From BMS3ABIN03 sp964418885 (lineage in GTDB: Bacteria > Bacteroidota > Ignavibacteria > Ignavibacteriales > Ignavibacteriaceae), in assembly GCA_964418885.1 (NCBI GenBank), contig CAYQNW010000003.1, positions 1-64,000 of the forward strand: a stretch of DNA of 64,000 bases, given 5' to 3'. The position numbers and the translations under genes were made by a program. Shown one piece after another: positions 44,465-53,556 of this stretch. Numbering within the stretch: position 1 is the stretch's first letter; each line of letters opens with the position of its first letter. The notes under the pieces are model-generated. The model saw only the letters and a program-made list of their open reading frames with translations, was not told where the DNA came from and ran no database searches.

Positions 44465-46822
44465 TTACTTCTGTATCGCTTCCTTCTGTTCTGTATAGTA
44501 TTTTACTTTCTGGATGAATTCCTGGCTATCGATTGGTTTGGGAATATAATCCGTAGCACCAGCTTCAAGACATTTTTCCCTGTCGCCTTTCATTGCAAAA
44601 GCGGTTAATGCAATAATCGGTGTGTTTTTATATTCTTCAAGCTGCCTGATCTTTTGAGTTGCTTCAAAGCCGTTCATAACTGGCATCTGCATATCCATCA
44701 GGATAAGATCGTATCTTTGTTCTTTTACCTGGTCGAGAGCTTCCTGCCCGTTTTCAACCACAACAATTGAATCAAAATTATTTTTCTTTAATAGTCTTGT
44801 TACAATTATTTGAGAATGTTTATAGTCCTCGACAAGTAAAATCTTAACCGTATCTTTTTTCTCCTTTACTTCTTCAGGTGATGAAGGTTCATCGAACTTA
44901 TCTATCATTGCTGTGACAACATCCTGAAGGTCTTCAATATTTGTACTGCTCTTTCTTAAGAGATCCACAAACAAGCCGTCGATCATTTTCAGGTCTTCAT
45001 CTATGTTTTCTTTGCCAGTGTAAATAACTATCGGGAGTTTTGCATAAGCCGGTTTTGATTTGATTAGTTTTATCAGATCGAATCCGTTTATTTCGGGCAT
45101 ATCAAGATCGATAATTGCTAGATCTATGTTTATGTTTTCAATTTTACCCATTACCTGAGATGAATGAGATTCAGCAACAGGATTGAATCCAGCCTGCTGT
45201 ACAGATTCTTTTAACAGGTTTAAAGTCGGTACATCATCATCAACAATAAGTATGTTTGAATCTTTTCTTAATCTATAATGAGTTAGAACTTCAACTAAAT
45301 ATTTATAGTTAATCGGTTTTACAAAATATTCAACAGCACCCATTAAAAATGCTTTTTGCTGTTCAGCTTCAACCGAGCAAATAATTACAGGAGTTTTTTT
45401 AGTGTTAGGAATTTTTCTTATTTGCTGAAGAAGTTCAAGTCCGTTTGAATCCGGTAGAACAATATCCATTAAAATTGCTAGAAAAGGTTCTTTATCTGCA
45501 ATCTGTAGAGTCTGTTCAGCGGAATTCACGATCGTCGGTTCGTAACCCCATTTGTTCAGGTAGTTGCTTAAAAGTTTCGACGTAGCGTAGTCATCTTCTA
45601 TAACCAGCACTTTGTTTGTCTTGGCAGATTTTGGCAAGGCACTTATCTTCGATTCTATTTCGGAAATCTTCTGTACAGGAATTGAAAAATAGTACGAAGT
45701 TCCTTTACCGAGCGTACTTGTTACATCGATCTCACCATTTAAATGATCGATGTATCTTTTTACTAAGGTTAAACTTAGTCCTGTTGTGTTACCGATTTTT
45801 TGAATAACAAGATCGTTCAGAGTAAAAGGTACAAACACCTGGTTTAGTTTGTCCGATGGAATTCCCTGGCTAGTATCGCTTATCCTGAAACTCAATCGAT
45901 CATTTTCTGTTGAAAATGCGGAGACAGTTACTTTTCCCTGTTCTGTAAGACGTACAGCGTTGTTAATAACGTTCAATAAAATATATCTTAACTTTTGTGC
46001 ATCGAGGTTTAACGATTCAGGAAGCTTTTCATCTAAGTTTACTATGAATTCAATTCGCGACTTATCTACTTTTTCTTCGATTAATTTTAATATGTCTTTA
46101 ACGAATTGTGAAATATTAACAACACTGAGATTAGATTTACTTTCACCATTATCCAGTTTAGCTATCTCGATAAGATCATTTAATGTTGATAATAAATCGT
46201 AAGCGTTTTCTTTTAATGTATCTACATATTCACTTTGTGATGGGGATAAATTCTCTTCATTAAGCAAAGAAGCAAAACCCATGATGCTGTTTGTTGGTGT
46301 TCTTAGTTCATGTGCAATTGAAGAAATTATATTACTGAGCGAACTGCTGAGACTTCCTCTTTTACCCATCCACAACCGCAACAGATTTCTTAGTGAATCT
46401 CCGATTACAATGATATCATCAATTTCTTTCTGAGTGAACTCGGATTTTTTTGCAATCTTCAACATCACTTTTTCATTATCGGAAATCCCGATATGCATAC
46501 AGCCTTCATTCATTACAATATCGGATGCCCGGAATTCACAATCCTTTTTAATTTCAAAGATTATTTCTGTTGAACTGCTTGTAACATTAGAGCAGGTTTT
46601 ACATTGGACTACTGAAGCCTGTACATAGGATTTAATTGCATTAGCCGATTTACCTAGAATCTCGAACCCATTACCTGTTGATCTTGTTAGAACCGTCGCT
46701 TCGAGTTCGGATTCTTTTACAAGGAATTCACAAAGTTCATTTGGAAACTCATTAGACGATGTTAAAGCAGAATTAATAAGCTTATTAAATTTTGAAAGTG
46801 AATCTATTTTCGCGCTTTGCAT
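44465..46822 (-). CDS. Hybrid sensor histidine kinase with three receiver domains
   Basis: The 785-residue cytoplasmic protein has no membrane helix. Residues ~1-150 form a GAF-like sensor with cysteines C74, C77, C95 and C108. A HisKA domain follows with H171 in SSIAHELRTPTNS. An HATPase_c domain has the N box NVINNAVRLTEQG, a DTSQG box and a GLSLTLVKRYID/GKGTSYYF end. Three receivers follow, each with its phospho-acceptor Asp: ILMDIVLPD, AIIDLDMPE and ILMDMQMPV. The third receiver is the most canonical (TAFAMKGDREKCLEAGATDYIPKP). No DNA-binding output is present, so it acts through a partner or phosphorelay. The signal may be redox or a metal, judging from the cysteines, but this is inference. 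Confidence 0.9.
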   Translation of the reverse strand: MQSAKIDSLSKFNKLINSALTSSNEFPNELCEFLVKESELEATVLTRSTGNGFEILGKSANAIKSYVQASVVQCKTCSNVTSSSTEIIFEIKKDCEFRASDIVMNEGCMHIGISDNEKVMLKIAKKSEFTQKEIDDIIVIGDSLRNLLRLWMGKRGSLSSSLSNIISSIAHELRTPTNSIMGFASLLNEENLSPSQSEYVDTLKENAYDLLSTLNDLIEIAKLDNGESKSNLSVVNISQFVKDILKLIEEKVDKSRIEFIVNLDEKLPESLNLDAQKLRYILLNVINNAVRLTEQGKVTVSAFSTENDRLSFRISDTSQGIPSDKLNQVFVPFTLNDLVIQKIGNTTGLSLTLVKRYIDHLNGEIDVTSTLGKGTSYYFSIPVQKISEIESKISALPKSAKTNKVLVIEDDYATSKLLSNYLNKWGYEPTIVNSAEQTLQIADKEPFLAILMDIVLPDSNGLELLQQIRKIPNTKKTPVIICSVEAEQQKAFLMGAVEYFVKPINYKYLVEVLTHYRLRKDSNILIVDDDVPTLNLLKESVQQAGFNPVAESHSSQVMGKIENINIDLAIIDLDMPEINGFDLIKLIKSKPAYAKLPIVIYTGKENIDEDLKMIDGLFVDLLRKSSTNIEDLQDVVTAMIDKFDEPSSPEEVKEKKDTVKILLVEDYKHSQIIVTRLLKKNNFDSIVVVENGQEALDQVKEQRYDLILMDMQMPVMNGFEATQKIRQLEEYKNTPIIALTAFAMKGDREKCLEAGATDYIPKPIDSQEFIQKVKYYTEQKEAIQK

Positions 46823-46983
46823 AAATTAAAATTTATTTGTTTCGATTTTAGTAACAGCAATAATTTTACGAAATCTAAATATAATAACAGAGAATACAAA
46901 AATTTACCTCTCTAAGTTATTTATTTATAATGAAATAGTACAGTATTGGTTATATACTTCTTAAGATAAAATGAAATATCCTT

Positions 46984-49017
46984 TTAAATATTTAAATCAA
47001 GCTGGAGTGACAGCCTGTTATCAAGGTTTCCGTTTATTGTATTGTTGCCCGAACTTAGTGATTTCTCTTTCGGTTTGTACGTCTCAGAATATTTTGCTGA
47101 TATTGTAAACACTTTCATTAGTCTGTAACGCACAATAAGGTACCATCTTATACCTTCACCATACATAGCTAAGTTTGAAAGAATACCGGTTAAATCATTT
47201 TCATATTCATAAATTGCTGAATTAAAGGAATCTGTTCTGAAAAAGATTATTCTCGCATAAAGATTAAAGGTCGAAGAAGGTGAAAACCTGATATCCTGGA
47301 AAAATAAATATCCATCCTCTTTTGTATCGATGGAAGCAATCCTGTAATTGTTAAATTCATATCTGCCTTTTAAACGAAGATTTTTTGTAGGATAATAAAT
47401 TAATTCTAACCTGATCGCCTGACGTAATCTTTTAACAAGTTGTTTTGTGTTATCCATTGATTCGGTTACATCTTTATCTTCATACTTATAACGAATTCTC
47501 GTTTCTACTTTGTAAAGAGGTTTACTGGTCAGATCGGCTAGAAACTCATCACCTTCGCTCGGAAGCGGATTTGAAAATGTTGCAAACGGGAATTTGAACT
47601 GATCGTAATAAAAGTTTAACAGACCGATCGGAGTTCTCCATTTAATTCCATTGTAAATTCCAAATTCGTTCGAAGGTGCCCCCGATCTTTCAGCAAAGGC
47701 ATAACCATGTAAGCTTACATAATTCCTCGGATAACTTCTGATTGATGAAATAAATGAAAGATCTCTTCCGATAAAAAATTGAATGGAATTTATTGATGCA
47801 ACCGATGTTCCGTTGTAAACAAATTCGCCAAAAATATTAATGTTGTTTATGATTAGATCATAATAAAAAGAAGTAAAATTGAATTCATCTCCTTTAAGAT
47901 CAAATACACCCGATGGATAAAAACTATTGGAGTATTTTGAATGGTAATGCATTAAACCCGTTCTTAGTAATTCTCCGGTTGTATAATCTAGTCTTCCTCC
48001 CCAAAGTATTTCTTCAGCAGCATTCTTTTTCCTTATTTCTGTTTCCGTTCTGTGTAAACCATCAACCTGAACAGATAAAATATCCCCGGTCACCGAATCA
48101 ATGTTTGCATCCAATTTATTCCTGGAATAGAAGGCGGAGATCGTAAAGTTATCAAAGGCAACTGAGCTTGCGGCACCTCGTAAAAAGCCGGTTTCTGTTG
48201 CACTTGTGTAAGGTCTTAATTTTCTTTCTCTTTTCTTTACAGTGTAAACTGCATCTGAGCCTTTGGAGAAACCGTATGGACTCCATAACGAAAGACCCTG
48301 TCCGAACTCAACAAGATAATCTCCAACAATAAGATTCTGCAAATGTCCGATTTCATTAACTGCAAAGTAGTACGATTTAAACTCATCGATAGAAGATTCT
48401 CCGGCATCTTTTTCCGCAAGAAATCCTGCTTGATAATTATCAGAATATTTAAGTGTCATTCGATTGTAAACTTTTGGCTTCGTACCTTCATACTTATTAT
48501 TAATGAATCCTTCGCGTGTTTGCAGATCGTTTATCAACCTGCTACGTAATTTGAAGTTTGTATCATAAATTATTTCATCAAAAGTTGATCCGGTTTCTTC
48601 TGTTTGAACTTCCGGTTTATCATTATTCATCACTTCAAGGAATGGAGATATCTTTTGAATCAAATCTTTGTTCAATCCTTGTACAGCATTTAATTCCTTA
48701 ACTGAAAAAAAGTAGCCGAACTTTTCTCTGTAAGAAACAATCAACCTGGCTGATTCCAGATCGAGTTCGGGAATTTGCTGGAGATCAGGAATTTTAGCAG
48801 TATTTAAATTAATTGGATGATTGAGCAGGTATTCGACTGATTCATAAAGATCTGAATTGTCAGTTTCTTCGGATGGTTCCTGAAGTATATTTTCCAGAAC
48901 TTCTTCGGCTTCAATGTAAGATGAATCGGTTTGTGAGTATATCATTTTCCCTGGAATCGCAAATAACATCAGGATAATTATCAGTAACAATATCCTATTA
49001 ATCATTCTGTAAAGCAT
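46984..49017 (-). CDS. Outer-membrane barrel protein with N-terminal helix-hairpin-helix domain
   Basis: The 677-residue protein starts with a signal segment (ILLLIIILMLFAIPGKMIYSQ). Residues ~60-135 form a double helix-hairpin-helix domain (HPINLNTAKIPDLQQIPELDLESARLIVSYREKFGYFFSVKELNAVQGL). The rest alternates aromatic and polar residues like an outer-membrane beta-barrel (NFYYDQFKFPFATFS, VETRIRYKYED, RLSLQLDLNI). This combination is known in Bacteroidota as a conserved uncharacterised family. Its ATG directly abuts the stop codon of the PorV-like gene at 49018, so the two are translationally linked. A role in envelope DNA or protein handling cannot be decided. Confidence 0.75.
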   Translation of the reverse strand: MLYRMINRILLLIIILMLFAIPGKMIYSQTDSSYIEAEEVLENILQEPSEETDNSDLYESVEYLLNHPINLNTAKIPDLQQIPELDLESARLIVSYREKFGYFFSVKELNAVQGLNKDLIQKISPFLEVMNNDKPEVQTEETGSTFDEIIYDTNFKLRSRLINDLQTREGFINNKYEGTKPKVYNRMTLKYSDNYQAGFLAEKDAGESSIDEFKSYYFAVNEIGHLQNLIVGDYLVEFGQGLSLWSPYGFSKGSDAVYTVKKRERKLRPYTSATETGFLRGAASSVAFDNFTISAFYSRNKLDANIDSVTGDILSVQVDGLHRTETEIRKKNAAEEILWGGRLDYTTGELLRTGLMHYHSKYSNSFYPSGVFDLKGDEFNFTSFYYDLIINNINIFGEFVYNGTSVASINSIQFFIGRDLSFISSIRSYPRNYVSLHGYAFAERSGAPSNEFGIYNGIKWRTPIGLLNFYYDQFKFPFATFSNPLPSEGDEFLADLTSKPLYKVETRIRYKYEDKDVTESMDNTKQLVKRLRQAIRLELIYYPTKNLRLKGRYEFNNYRIASIDTKEDGYLFFQDIRFSPSSTFNLYARIIFFRTDSFNSAIYEYENDLTGILSNLAMYGEGIRWYLIVRYRLMKVFTISAKYSETYKPKEKSLSSGNNTINGNLDNRLSLQLDLNI

Positions 49018-49875
49018 TTACTGAATACCAAGATGCTTTCTTATTTCGTTAGATCTTGAACCGTCTTTGCCGAAGCTAATCGTAATTCCTGCCTGATGTG
49101 TTAATCCAAGATCCTGGTGTGTAAAGAATGAATAATCGAGGCTAACTACAGAATAATTAATTCCAACTCCCGCGGAATATCTTGTTGGCTTATTCTGGAA
49201 ACCGATACGAAGTGAAAGATATTTTATGATATTATATTCAATCCCGGTTTGTACAGAAGGTTTGTAACGAATGTCCTTTTCAACAGAAATGTTCAGAGTC
49301 AGAGTATTGATTACATCATAACTAAATCCTGTTGAAAATATCATAGGAATCTGATCATCTTCATTTCCAACACTTGCACGATTGATATTAGATATTGAAA
49401 AGCCCCATCTTATCTGGTTTGTAACGTAGGCGAGTCCGCCAAAGTTAAGATAGAGTTTACCAGTATTTCCGTAATTCTTAATAGAAAAAGTATGGTAGTT
49501 TATTGCTATGCCCGCAAAAAATTTATTCTCGTAATTGTATGAATAACCGATAAGAAGTTTTGTTTCTCTGTAAAGATCGAAACCGTAAGTCATTCCACCA
49601 ACTGCAATCGAGCCGAAATCGAATGGTTCTACATAAGCAACATAACCGTTTGCTAATTCTGATAAACCAAATGGGGCGGGGGAGTAGTAAATTCCGATTT
49701 CACGCCAATTAATTTGAGAGAGTCCAGCCGGATTATTGAACAGCGAAAATACATCATCGCTTAATGCAACGTCTGAATTAGATAAAGAAATTTGTCTTGC
49801 ACCGGGATTAAACTGTGCAAAACTTTGTGTAATTATTAGCAGGGGAACAAATATTTTGAAAAAGTGTTTAATCAT
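49018..49875 (-). CDS. PorV/UPF0164-like outer-membrane beta-barrel protein
   Basis: The 285-residue protein has a signal peptide (FVPLLIITQSFAQ). A PorV/FadL-style start follows (FNPGARQISLSNSDVALSDDVFSLFNNPAGLS), and then repeated amphipathic strands to the end. Such proteins are small outer-membrane barrels, and PorV and PorQ are T9SS components, but at this length I only call it PorV-like. I chose ATG 49875; a TTG at 49884 overlaps the GGAGG site. The divergent neighbour is the PorD-like gene, with overlapping promoters between them, which hints at a T9SS-linked locus. Confidence 0.7.
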   Translation of the reverse strand: MIKHFFKIFVPLLIITQSFAQFNPGARQISLSNSDVALSDDVFSLFNNPAGLSQINWREIGIYYSPAPFGLSELANGYVAYVEPFDFGSIAVGGMTYGFDLYRETKLLIGYSYNYENKFFAGIAINYHTFSIKNYGNTGKLYLNFGGLAYVTNQIRWGFSISNINRASVGNEDDQIPMIFSTGFSYDVINTLTLNISVEKDIRYKPSVQTGIEYNIIKYLSLRIGFQNKPTRYSAGVGINYSVVSLDYSFFTHQDLGLTHQAGITISFGKDGSRSNEIRKHLGIQ

Positions 49876-49890
49876 TACCTCCAATTAACG

Positions 49891-49919
49891 TTGAGACAGT
49901 ATATCTAATTTTATATATT
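49891..49919 (+). promoter_or_regulatory. Promoter candidate for the PorD-like gene
   Basis: TTGAGA (49891-49896), 17 bases, TATATT (49914-49919). Transcription would start near 49926, giving a 29-base leader. Confidence 0.6.
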
Positions 49920-49938
49920 AAATTAACAAAAAAATCAA
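49910..49938 (-). promoter_or_regulatory. Promoter candidate for the PorV-like gene
   Basis: On the minus strand TTGATT (49938-49933), 17 bases, TATAAA (49915-49910). It overlaps the -10 box of the divergent promoter at 49891-49919, so the two genes may compete for polymerase. Confidence 0.5.
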
Positions 49939-49954
49939 ACTAACCGGAACGTAT

Positions 49955-50836
49955 ATGAAAAAAATATTATTCATAATCCTGATTTTATCAACGTATATTT
50001 ATTCACAGGAACTAAATTGCAATGTAATTGTTAACTACCAGAACCTTCCCGTTAATAACAGGGAACTTCTTGTCGATTTCGGAAATGTTGTTAAAAACTA
50101 TATGAACTCAACTCGGTTTACAGATGAAGCATGGGAAGGCGATAAAATTGATTGTACCCTAAATATCTTTTTCACTTCTGCATCATCCGATATTGATTAT
50201 GCTGCACAAATTGTTGTTGTAAGCCAGAGACCTGTTTATCAATCGACAAAAAATTCACCTATACTTACAATTAACGATGCAGCATGGAATTTTCAGTATG
50301 AAGTAGGACGTTCGATGTATGCGAATATAAATGTGTTTGATCCGTTAACGAGTCTGCTTGATTTTTATGGTTTAATAATAATCGGTTTTGATATGGATAC
50401 GTGGGGAGTTTTAGGCGGAACACCTTATTTTAAAAAGGCTTTCGATATTGTAAACTTAGCTGCCAGCAGTAATTATACGAACGGATGGTTATCAAGCAGT
50501 TCTGCTTACAATCGTTATGGATTAGTTTCAAATTTGCTTGATGAGAAATATGCTGCCTTCCGTGCTGCTATTTTTGATTATCATTACGGTGTTGATATTT
50601 ACGCTCAGAACAAACAGGTAGGTCAGTCAAAAATAGTTGAAGTTGTTAATGTTCTCTACGATATGTATGAAAGCCAGGGAATAATCAAAAGTGTATTAGT
50701 GAAAGTATTTTTTGATGCTAAGAATGCCGAGATAACAGATTTACTTACCGGTTATCCGGAAGTTATTACTATTGTGAATAAACTTAAAAAGATTGATCCA
50801 TCACATGCAGGTAAATACGATACTCTGTTACCGTAA
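49955..50836 (+). CDS. DUF4835 (PorD-like) T9SS-associated protein
   Basis: The 293-residue protein has a signal peptide (IILILSTYIYSQELNCNV) and matches the DUF4835 family of Bacteroidota. Typical parts are ELNCNVIVNYQ near the N-terminus, INDAAWNFQYEVGRSMYANINVFDPLTSLLDFYGLIIIGFDMDTW in the middle, and IDPSHAGKYDTLLP at the end. The family is annotated as the T9SS protein PorD. It probably sits at the outer membrane. It is divergent from the PorV-like gene, and the many T9SS cargo proteins in this window make such a role reasonable. The coaBC and recN neighbours often seen with this family are absent here. Confidence 0.82.
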   Translation: MKKILFIILILSTYIYSQELNCNVIVNYQNLPVNNRELLVDFGNVVKNYMNSTRFTDEAWEGDKIDCTLNIFFTSASSDIDYAAQIVVVSQRPVYQSTKNSPILTINDAAWNFQYEVGRSMYANINVFDPLTSLLDFYGLIIIGFDMDTWGVLGGTPYFKKAFDIVNLAASSNYTNGWLSSSSAYNRYGLVSNLLDEKYAAFRAAIFDYHYGVDIYAQNKQVGQSKIVEVVNVLYDMYESQGIIKSVLVKVFFDAKNAEITDLLTGYPEVITIVNKLKKIDPSHAGKYDTLLP

Positions 50837-50866
50837 GGTTAGTATTCAAATCTAAATTTTCTATAA

Positions 50867-51988
50867 TCAGGTATTCACTTCCCAGATCCTGTATTTCTTG
50901 TAAGGATGTGCCTTCATCAATTCAAGACCGCGGTTCATCATATCGTTATCTTCCAATACCCAGCTTGCTTCACCCTGCTTGATTCCCAATTTAAACGCAC
51001 GTTCAACTATTTCCCAGTAAAGAACGGTATCGAGTCCTTTTTTTTGGAATTCCGGTATTATTCCTAAGGTAAGAATCCTTGCCCAGGATATTTTTTTCTT
51101 CATCGTATACAATTTTAAAAAGTTGAACGGGAACAATCTGCCGTTCATATGTTTGAATATCTGGTTGTAATCCTGCATAACAAGTGCCGCTCCCGCCAGT
51201 TTACCATCTATTTCTCCAAAAATTACTAATGAAGGCTCGACTAATGGTTTCATATCCTTCGCCATTGCATCTATTTGTTCTTCGGAAAGGGGGACAAATC
51301 CCCAGTTTGGCGCCCAGGCTTTGTTATAAACATATTTAAATTTTTCAAGGTCTTCATTAAAATTTTTCATATCGAGCTGACGTACTTTTATTTTATACCT
51401 GTTTTGAACAATATCTTTTCCACGTTTCAATTTTTCTGATGATGTTATCTTGTCATATTCTATTTTCCAGGCAAACATATCTTTTGCTTTCTTCATCCCG
51501 TATTTTTCACAAAGCTCATTATAGTAAGGAGGATTGTATGTCATAAGCAAACGAGGTGAATCATCATAACCTTCTATCAACATGCCCCATTCATCGTTGC
51601 TGGATGGATTTGCCGGTCCTATCATTCGGTTTAATCCTTTTTGCTTATTCCATTCTTTTGCTTTATCAAAAAGCGCATTGGCGACTTCCTGATCGTTAAT
51701 GCATTCAAAGAAACCGAAGAAACCTGTATTATCGTTATGATATTTTAGATGTACATCGTTTTTTATTGCGGCAATTCTTCCCACTAACTTGCCATCACGT
51801 TTTGCAAGAAAATATTCTGCCTGGGAAGTTTTAAAGAAAGGATTTTTCTCTTTGTTCAATAAGGCTTTTCGTTCCATTATTAATGGTGGAACCCAGTGTT
51901 TATTACCTTTATAAATAGTCCATTGGAATTTTATAAACTTTAAAAGATCTTTTTTATCCTGAACAGTTCGAACATTAATTTCAGACAT
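50867..51988 (-). CDS. GNAT-fold acyltransferase, candidate bacterial ceramide synthase
   Basis: The 373-residue protein has a GNAT N-acyltransferase look: FKTSQAEYFLAKRDGKLVGRIAAIKND (strands 2-4), a C-terminal ILTLGIIPEFQKKGLDTVLYWEIVERAFKLG (acyl-CoA loop and helix), and WVLEDNDMMNRGLELM. It lies directly downstream of serine palmitoyltransferase on the same strand. The known Caulobacter ceramide locus includes a GNAT-fold N-acyltransferase (bCerS), so N-acylation of a sphingoid base is a good guess, but it rests on context and fold rather than on a diagnostic residue. The hairpin at 52003-52040 separates it from the upstream gene. A GAGGT site precedes the ATG. Confidence 0.72.
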   Translation of the reverse strand: MSEINVRTVQDKKDLLKFIKFQWTIYKGNKHWVPPLIMERKALLNKEKNPFFKTSQAEYFLAKRDGKLVGRIAAIKNDVHLKYHNDNTGFFGFFECINDQEVANALFDKAKEWNKQKGLNRMIGPANPSSNDEWGMLIEGYDDSPRLLMTYNPPYYNELCEKYGMKKAKDMFAWKIEYDKITSSEKLKRGKDIVQNRYKIKVRQLDMKNFNEDLEKFKYVYNKAWAPNWGFVPLSEEQIDAMAKDMKPLVEPSLVIFGEIDGKLAGAALVMQDYNQIFKHMNGRLFPFNFLKLYTMKKKISWARILTLGIIPEFQKKGLDTVLYWEIVERAFKLGIKQGEASWVLEDNDMMNRGLELMKAHPYKKYRIWEVNT

Positions 51989-52002
51989 GTTAATACCTCG
52001 TA

Positions 52003-52040
52003 AATAAAAAAAGCATACCCCGCTAAATTAGAGTATGCTT
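52003..52040 (-). terminator. Terminator between serine palmitoyltransferase and the GNAT gene
   Basis: AAGCATAC (52011-52018) pairs with GTATGCTT (52033-52040) with a 14-base loop. On the minus strand a run of seven T (A-run at 52006-52012) follows. It starts 24 bases past the stop codon of the 52064-53409 gene. Confidence 0.85.
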
Positions 52041-52063
52041 CAATTTTAATTGATAAACTGAGA

Positions 52064-53409
52064 TTAGATTAACCCTACTTGTTTACCGGCGGTTTCGAAG
52101 ATTTCTATTATTTCATCGAGGTGTTCTTTTTTGTGAGTTGCCATATAACTGGTTCTCATCATTTGTCTTCCTTCGGGAACACCGGGTGAAATGAAAACAT
52201 TAACAAATACACCGCCATCATATAACAATCTCCACATTTTAAAAGCCAGCTCATCGTTGCCAACAACAACAGGAACAATTGCAGTTCTGCCGTCTATTAC
52301 ATTAAAGCCTTTTTCTTTCAATCCTTTACGCATATAATTTGCGTTATCGACTAATCTGGTTACCCTTTCCGGTTCTTCTTCTAAAATATTCAACGCTGCT
52401 AATGCCGCTGCAACTGCTGCGGGTGTTGGTGATGCGCTAAAAATAAGAGCAGATGAGTAGTGCTTAATAAAATTTATCACGCGTTCCGGTCCCGATACAA
52501 AACCACCAAGTGAAGCAAAAGTTTTACTAAAAGTTCCCATTGTTAAATCAACCTGGTCTTCAAGGTCAAATTCACTTGCAGTACCTCGTCCTCCTTTACC
52601 GATAACACCTACTGAGTGAGCATCATCTATCATTATTCTTGCATTATTTTCTTTTGCTATTTTAACTAAAGTNNNNNNNNNNNNNNNNNNNNNNNNNNNN
52701 NNNNNNNNNNNNNNNNNNNNNNNNNNNNNNNNNNNNNNNNNNNNNNNNNNNNNNNNNNNNNNNNNNNNNNNNGAGCATCATCTATCATTATTCTTGCATT
52801 ATTTTCTTTTGCTATTTTAACTAAAGTAGATAGATCAACAATTTCTCCTCCTGTACTAAAAACACCATCGCTTACAATGAGTTTTGGAAAATCTTTAGGG
52901 ATACCTGATATAACCTTTTGAAGATCATTCATATCGTTATGTCTATAACGTACCAGATTTCCCAAAGCTCCTTTTGCCATCAAAGCTCCTGCTACTATAC
53001 AGGCATGATTATCTTTATCCGAAACTACATATTCATTTCTTCCAACTAAAGTAGGAATTACTCCTTGCGCCGTTTGATAGCCTGTACTAAAAAGTAATAC
53101 TGCCTCAGAGCCGAAAAATTTCGCTAGACGGGATTCCAGTTCTACATGTAAATCTAAAGTGCCGGTAAGATACCTGGAACCTGAACATCCTGTACCATAT
53201 TTTTCTACAGCTTTTACAGCAGCTTCTACAACACGCGGATGAGCTGTAAGACCCAGGTAATTATTGGAGCCAGCCATTATTTTTCTTTTCCCCTCAATCT
53301 GAACAACAGGACCTTCGTTTTCCTGAATTACCCGAAAATAGGGATATACCCCTAATGCTTTGATTTCGTCTGCCCGTGTGAAATCATAGCACTTCTTAAA
53401 TAAATCCAA
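52064..53409 (-). CDS. spt: Serine palmitoyltransferase-type alpha-oxoamine synthase (interrupted by an assembly gap)
   Basis: This PLP enzyme condenses an acyl-CoA with an amino acid; serine palmitoyltransferase is the likeliest member. Seen are GSNNYLGLTAHPRVVEAA, GTGCSGSRYLTGTLDLHVELE, the cofactor-contact DDAHSVGVIGKGGRG and the PLP lysine in MGTFSKTFASLGGF. An N run (52673-52772) plus a duplicated 55-base flank splits the frame. Removing the Ns and one copy (155 bases) rejoins both halves in frame, giving about 396 residues, the normal length, so the gene is probably intact. The start is TTG at 53409 with a strong AGGAGGG. A promoter at 53521-53549 precedes it. It sits between the GNAT gene and the divergent NAD-dependent reductase gene. 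Confidence 0.88.
52618..52672. repeat. 55-base direct repeat, left flank of the N gap
   Basis: Identical to 52773-52827. Both are the same coding stretch of the serine palmitoyltransferase gene. It is best explained as the overlap of two contigs that were scaffolded with 100 Ns instead of being merged. Confidence 0.95.
52673..52772. other. Assembly gap of 100 N
   Basis: An exact block of 100 N, the usual placeholder for a gap of unknown size. The identical 55-base flanks argue that the real gap is negative (an overlap) and no sequence is missing. Confidence 0.97.
52773..52827. repeat. 55-base direct repeat, right flank of the N gap
   Basis: Second copy of 52618-52672, at an offset of 155 bases. 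See the gap entry. Confidence 0.95.
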
Positions 53410-53520
53410 TAAGCCCTCCTAAATATGAATTAATAGGTAAGCAATAATTTTGAAATATGACTATATCTGAAAAAAATTATATAGTAAGTATTCCTTAGAA
53501 AAATGTTTAATTTTGCATCA

Positions 53521-53549
53521 AATCTATTACTAAATTGTTTGAAAATCAA
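53521..53549 (-). promoter_or_regulatory. Promoter candidate for serine palmitoyltransferase
   Basis: On the minus strand TTGATT (53549-53544), 17 bases, TAGATT (53526-53521), which runs on as TAGATTTG and so also fits the Bacteroidota TAnnTTTG form. The leader would be about 104 bases. Confidence 0.55.
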
Positions 53550-53556
53550 ATAACAT

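Noticed and set aside
45849..46202. Plus-strand open frame of 117 codons
   Set aside because: It is antisense to the conserved kinase HATPase/HisKA region, and its predicted protein resembles nothing.
52064..53409. Two separate gene fragments or a pseudogene at the N run
   Set aside because: The identical 55-base flanks and the in-frame join after collapsing show that the break comes from assembly, not from the genome.
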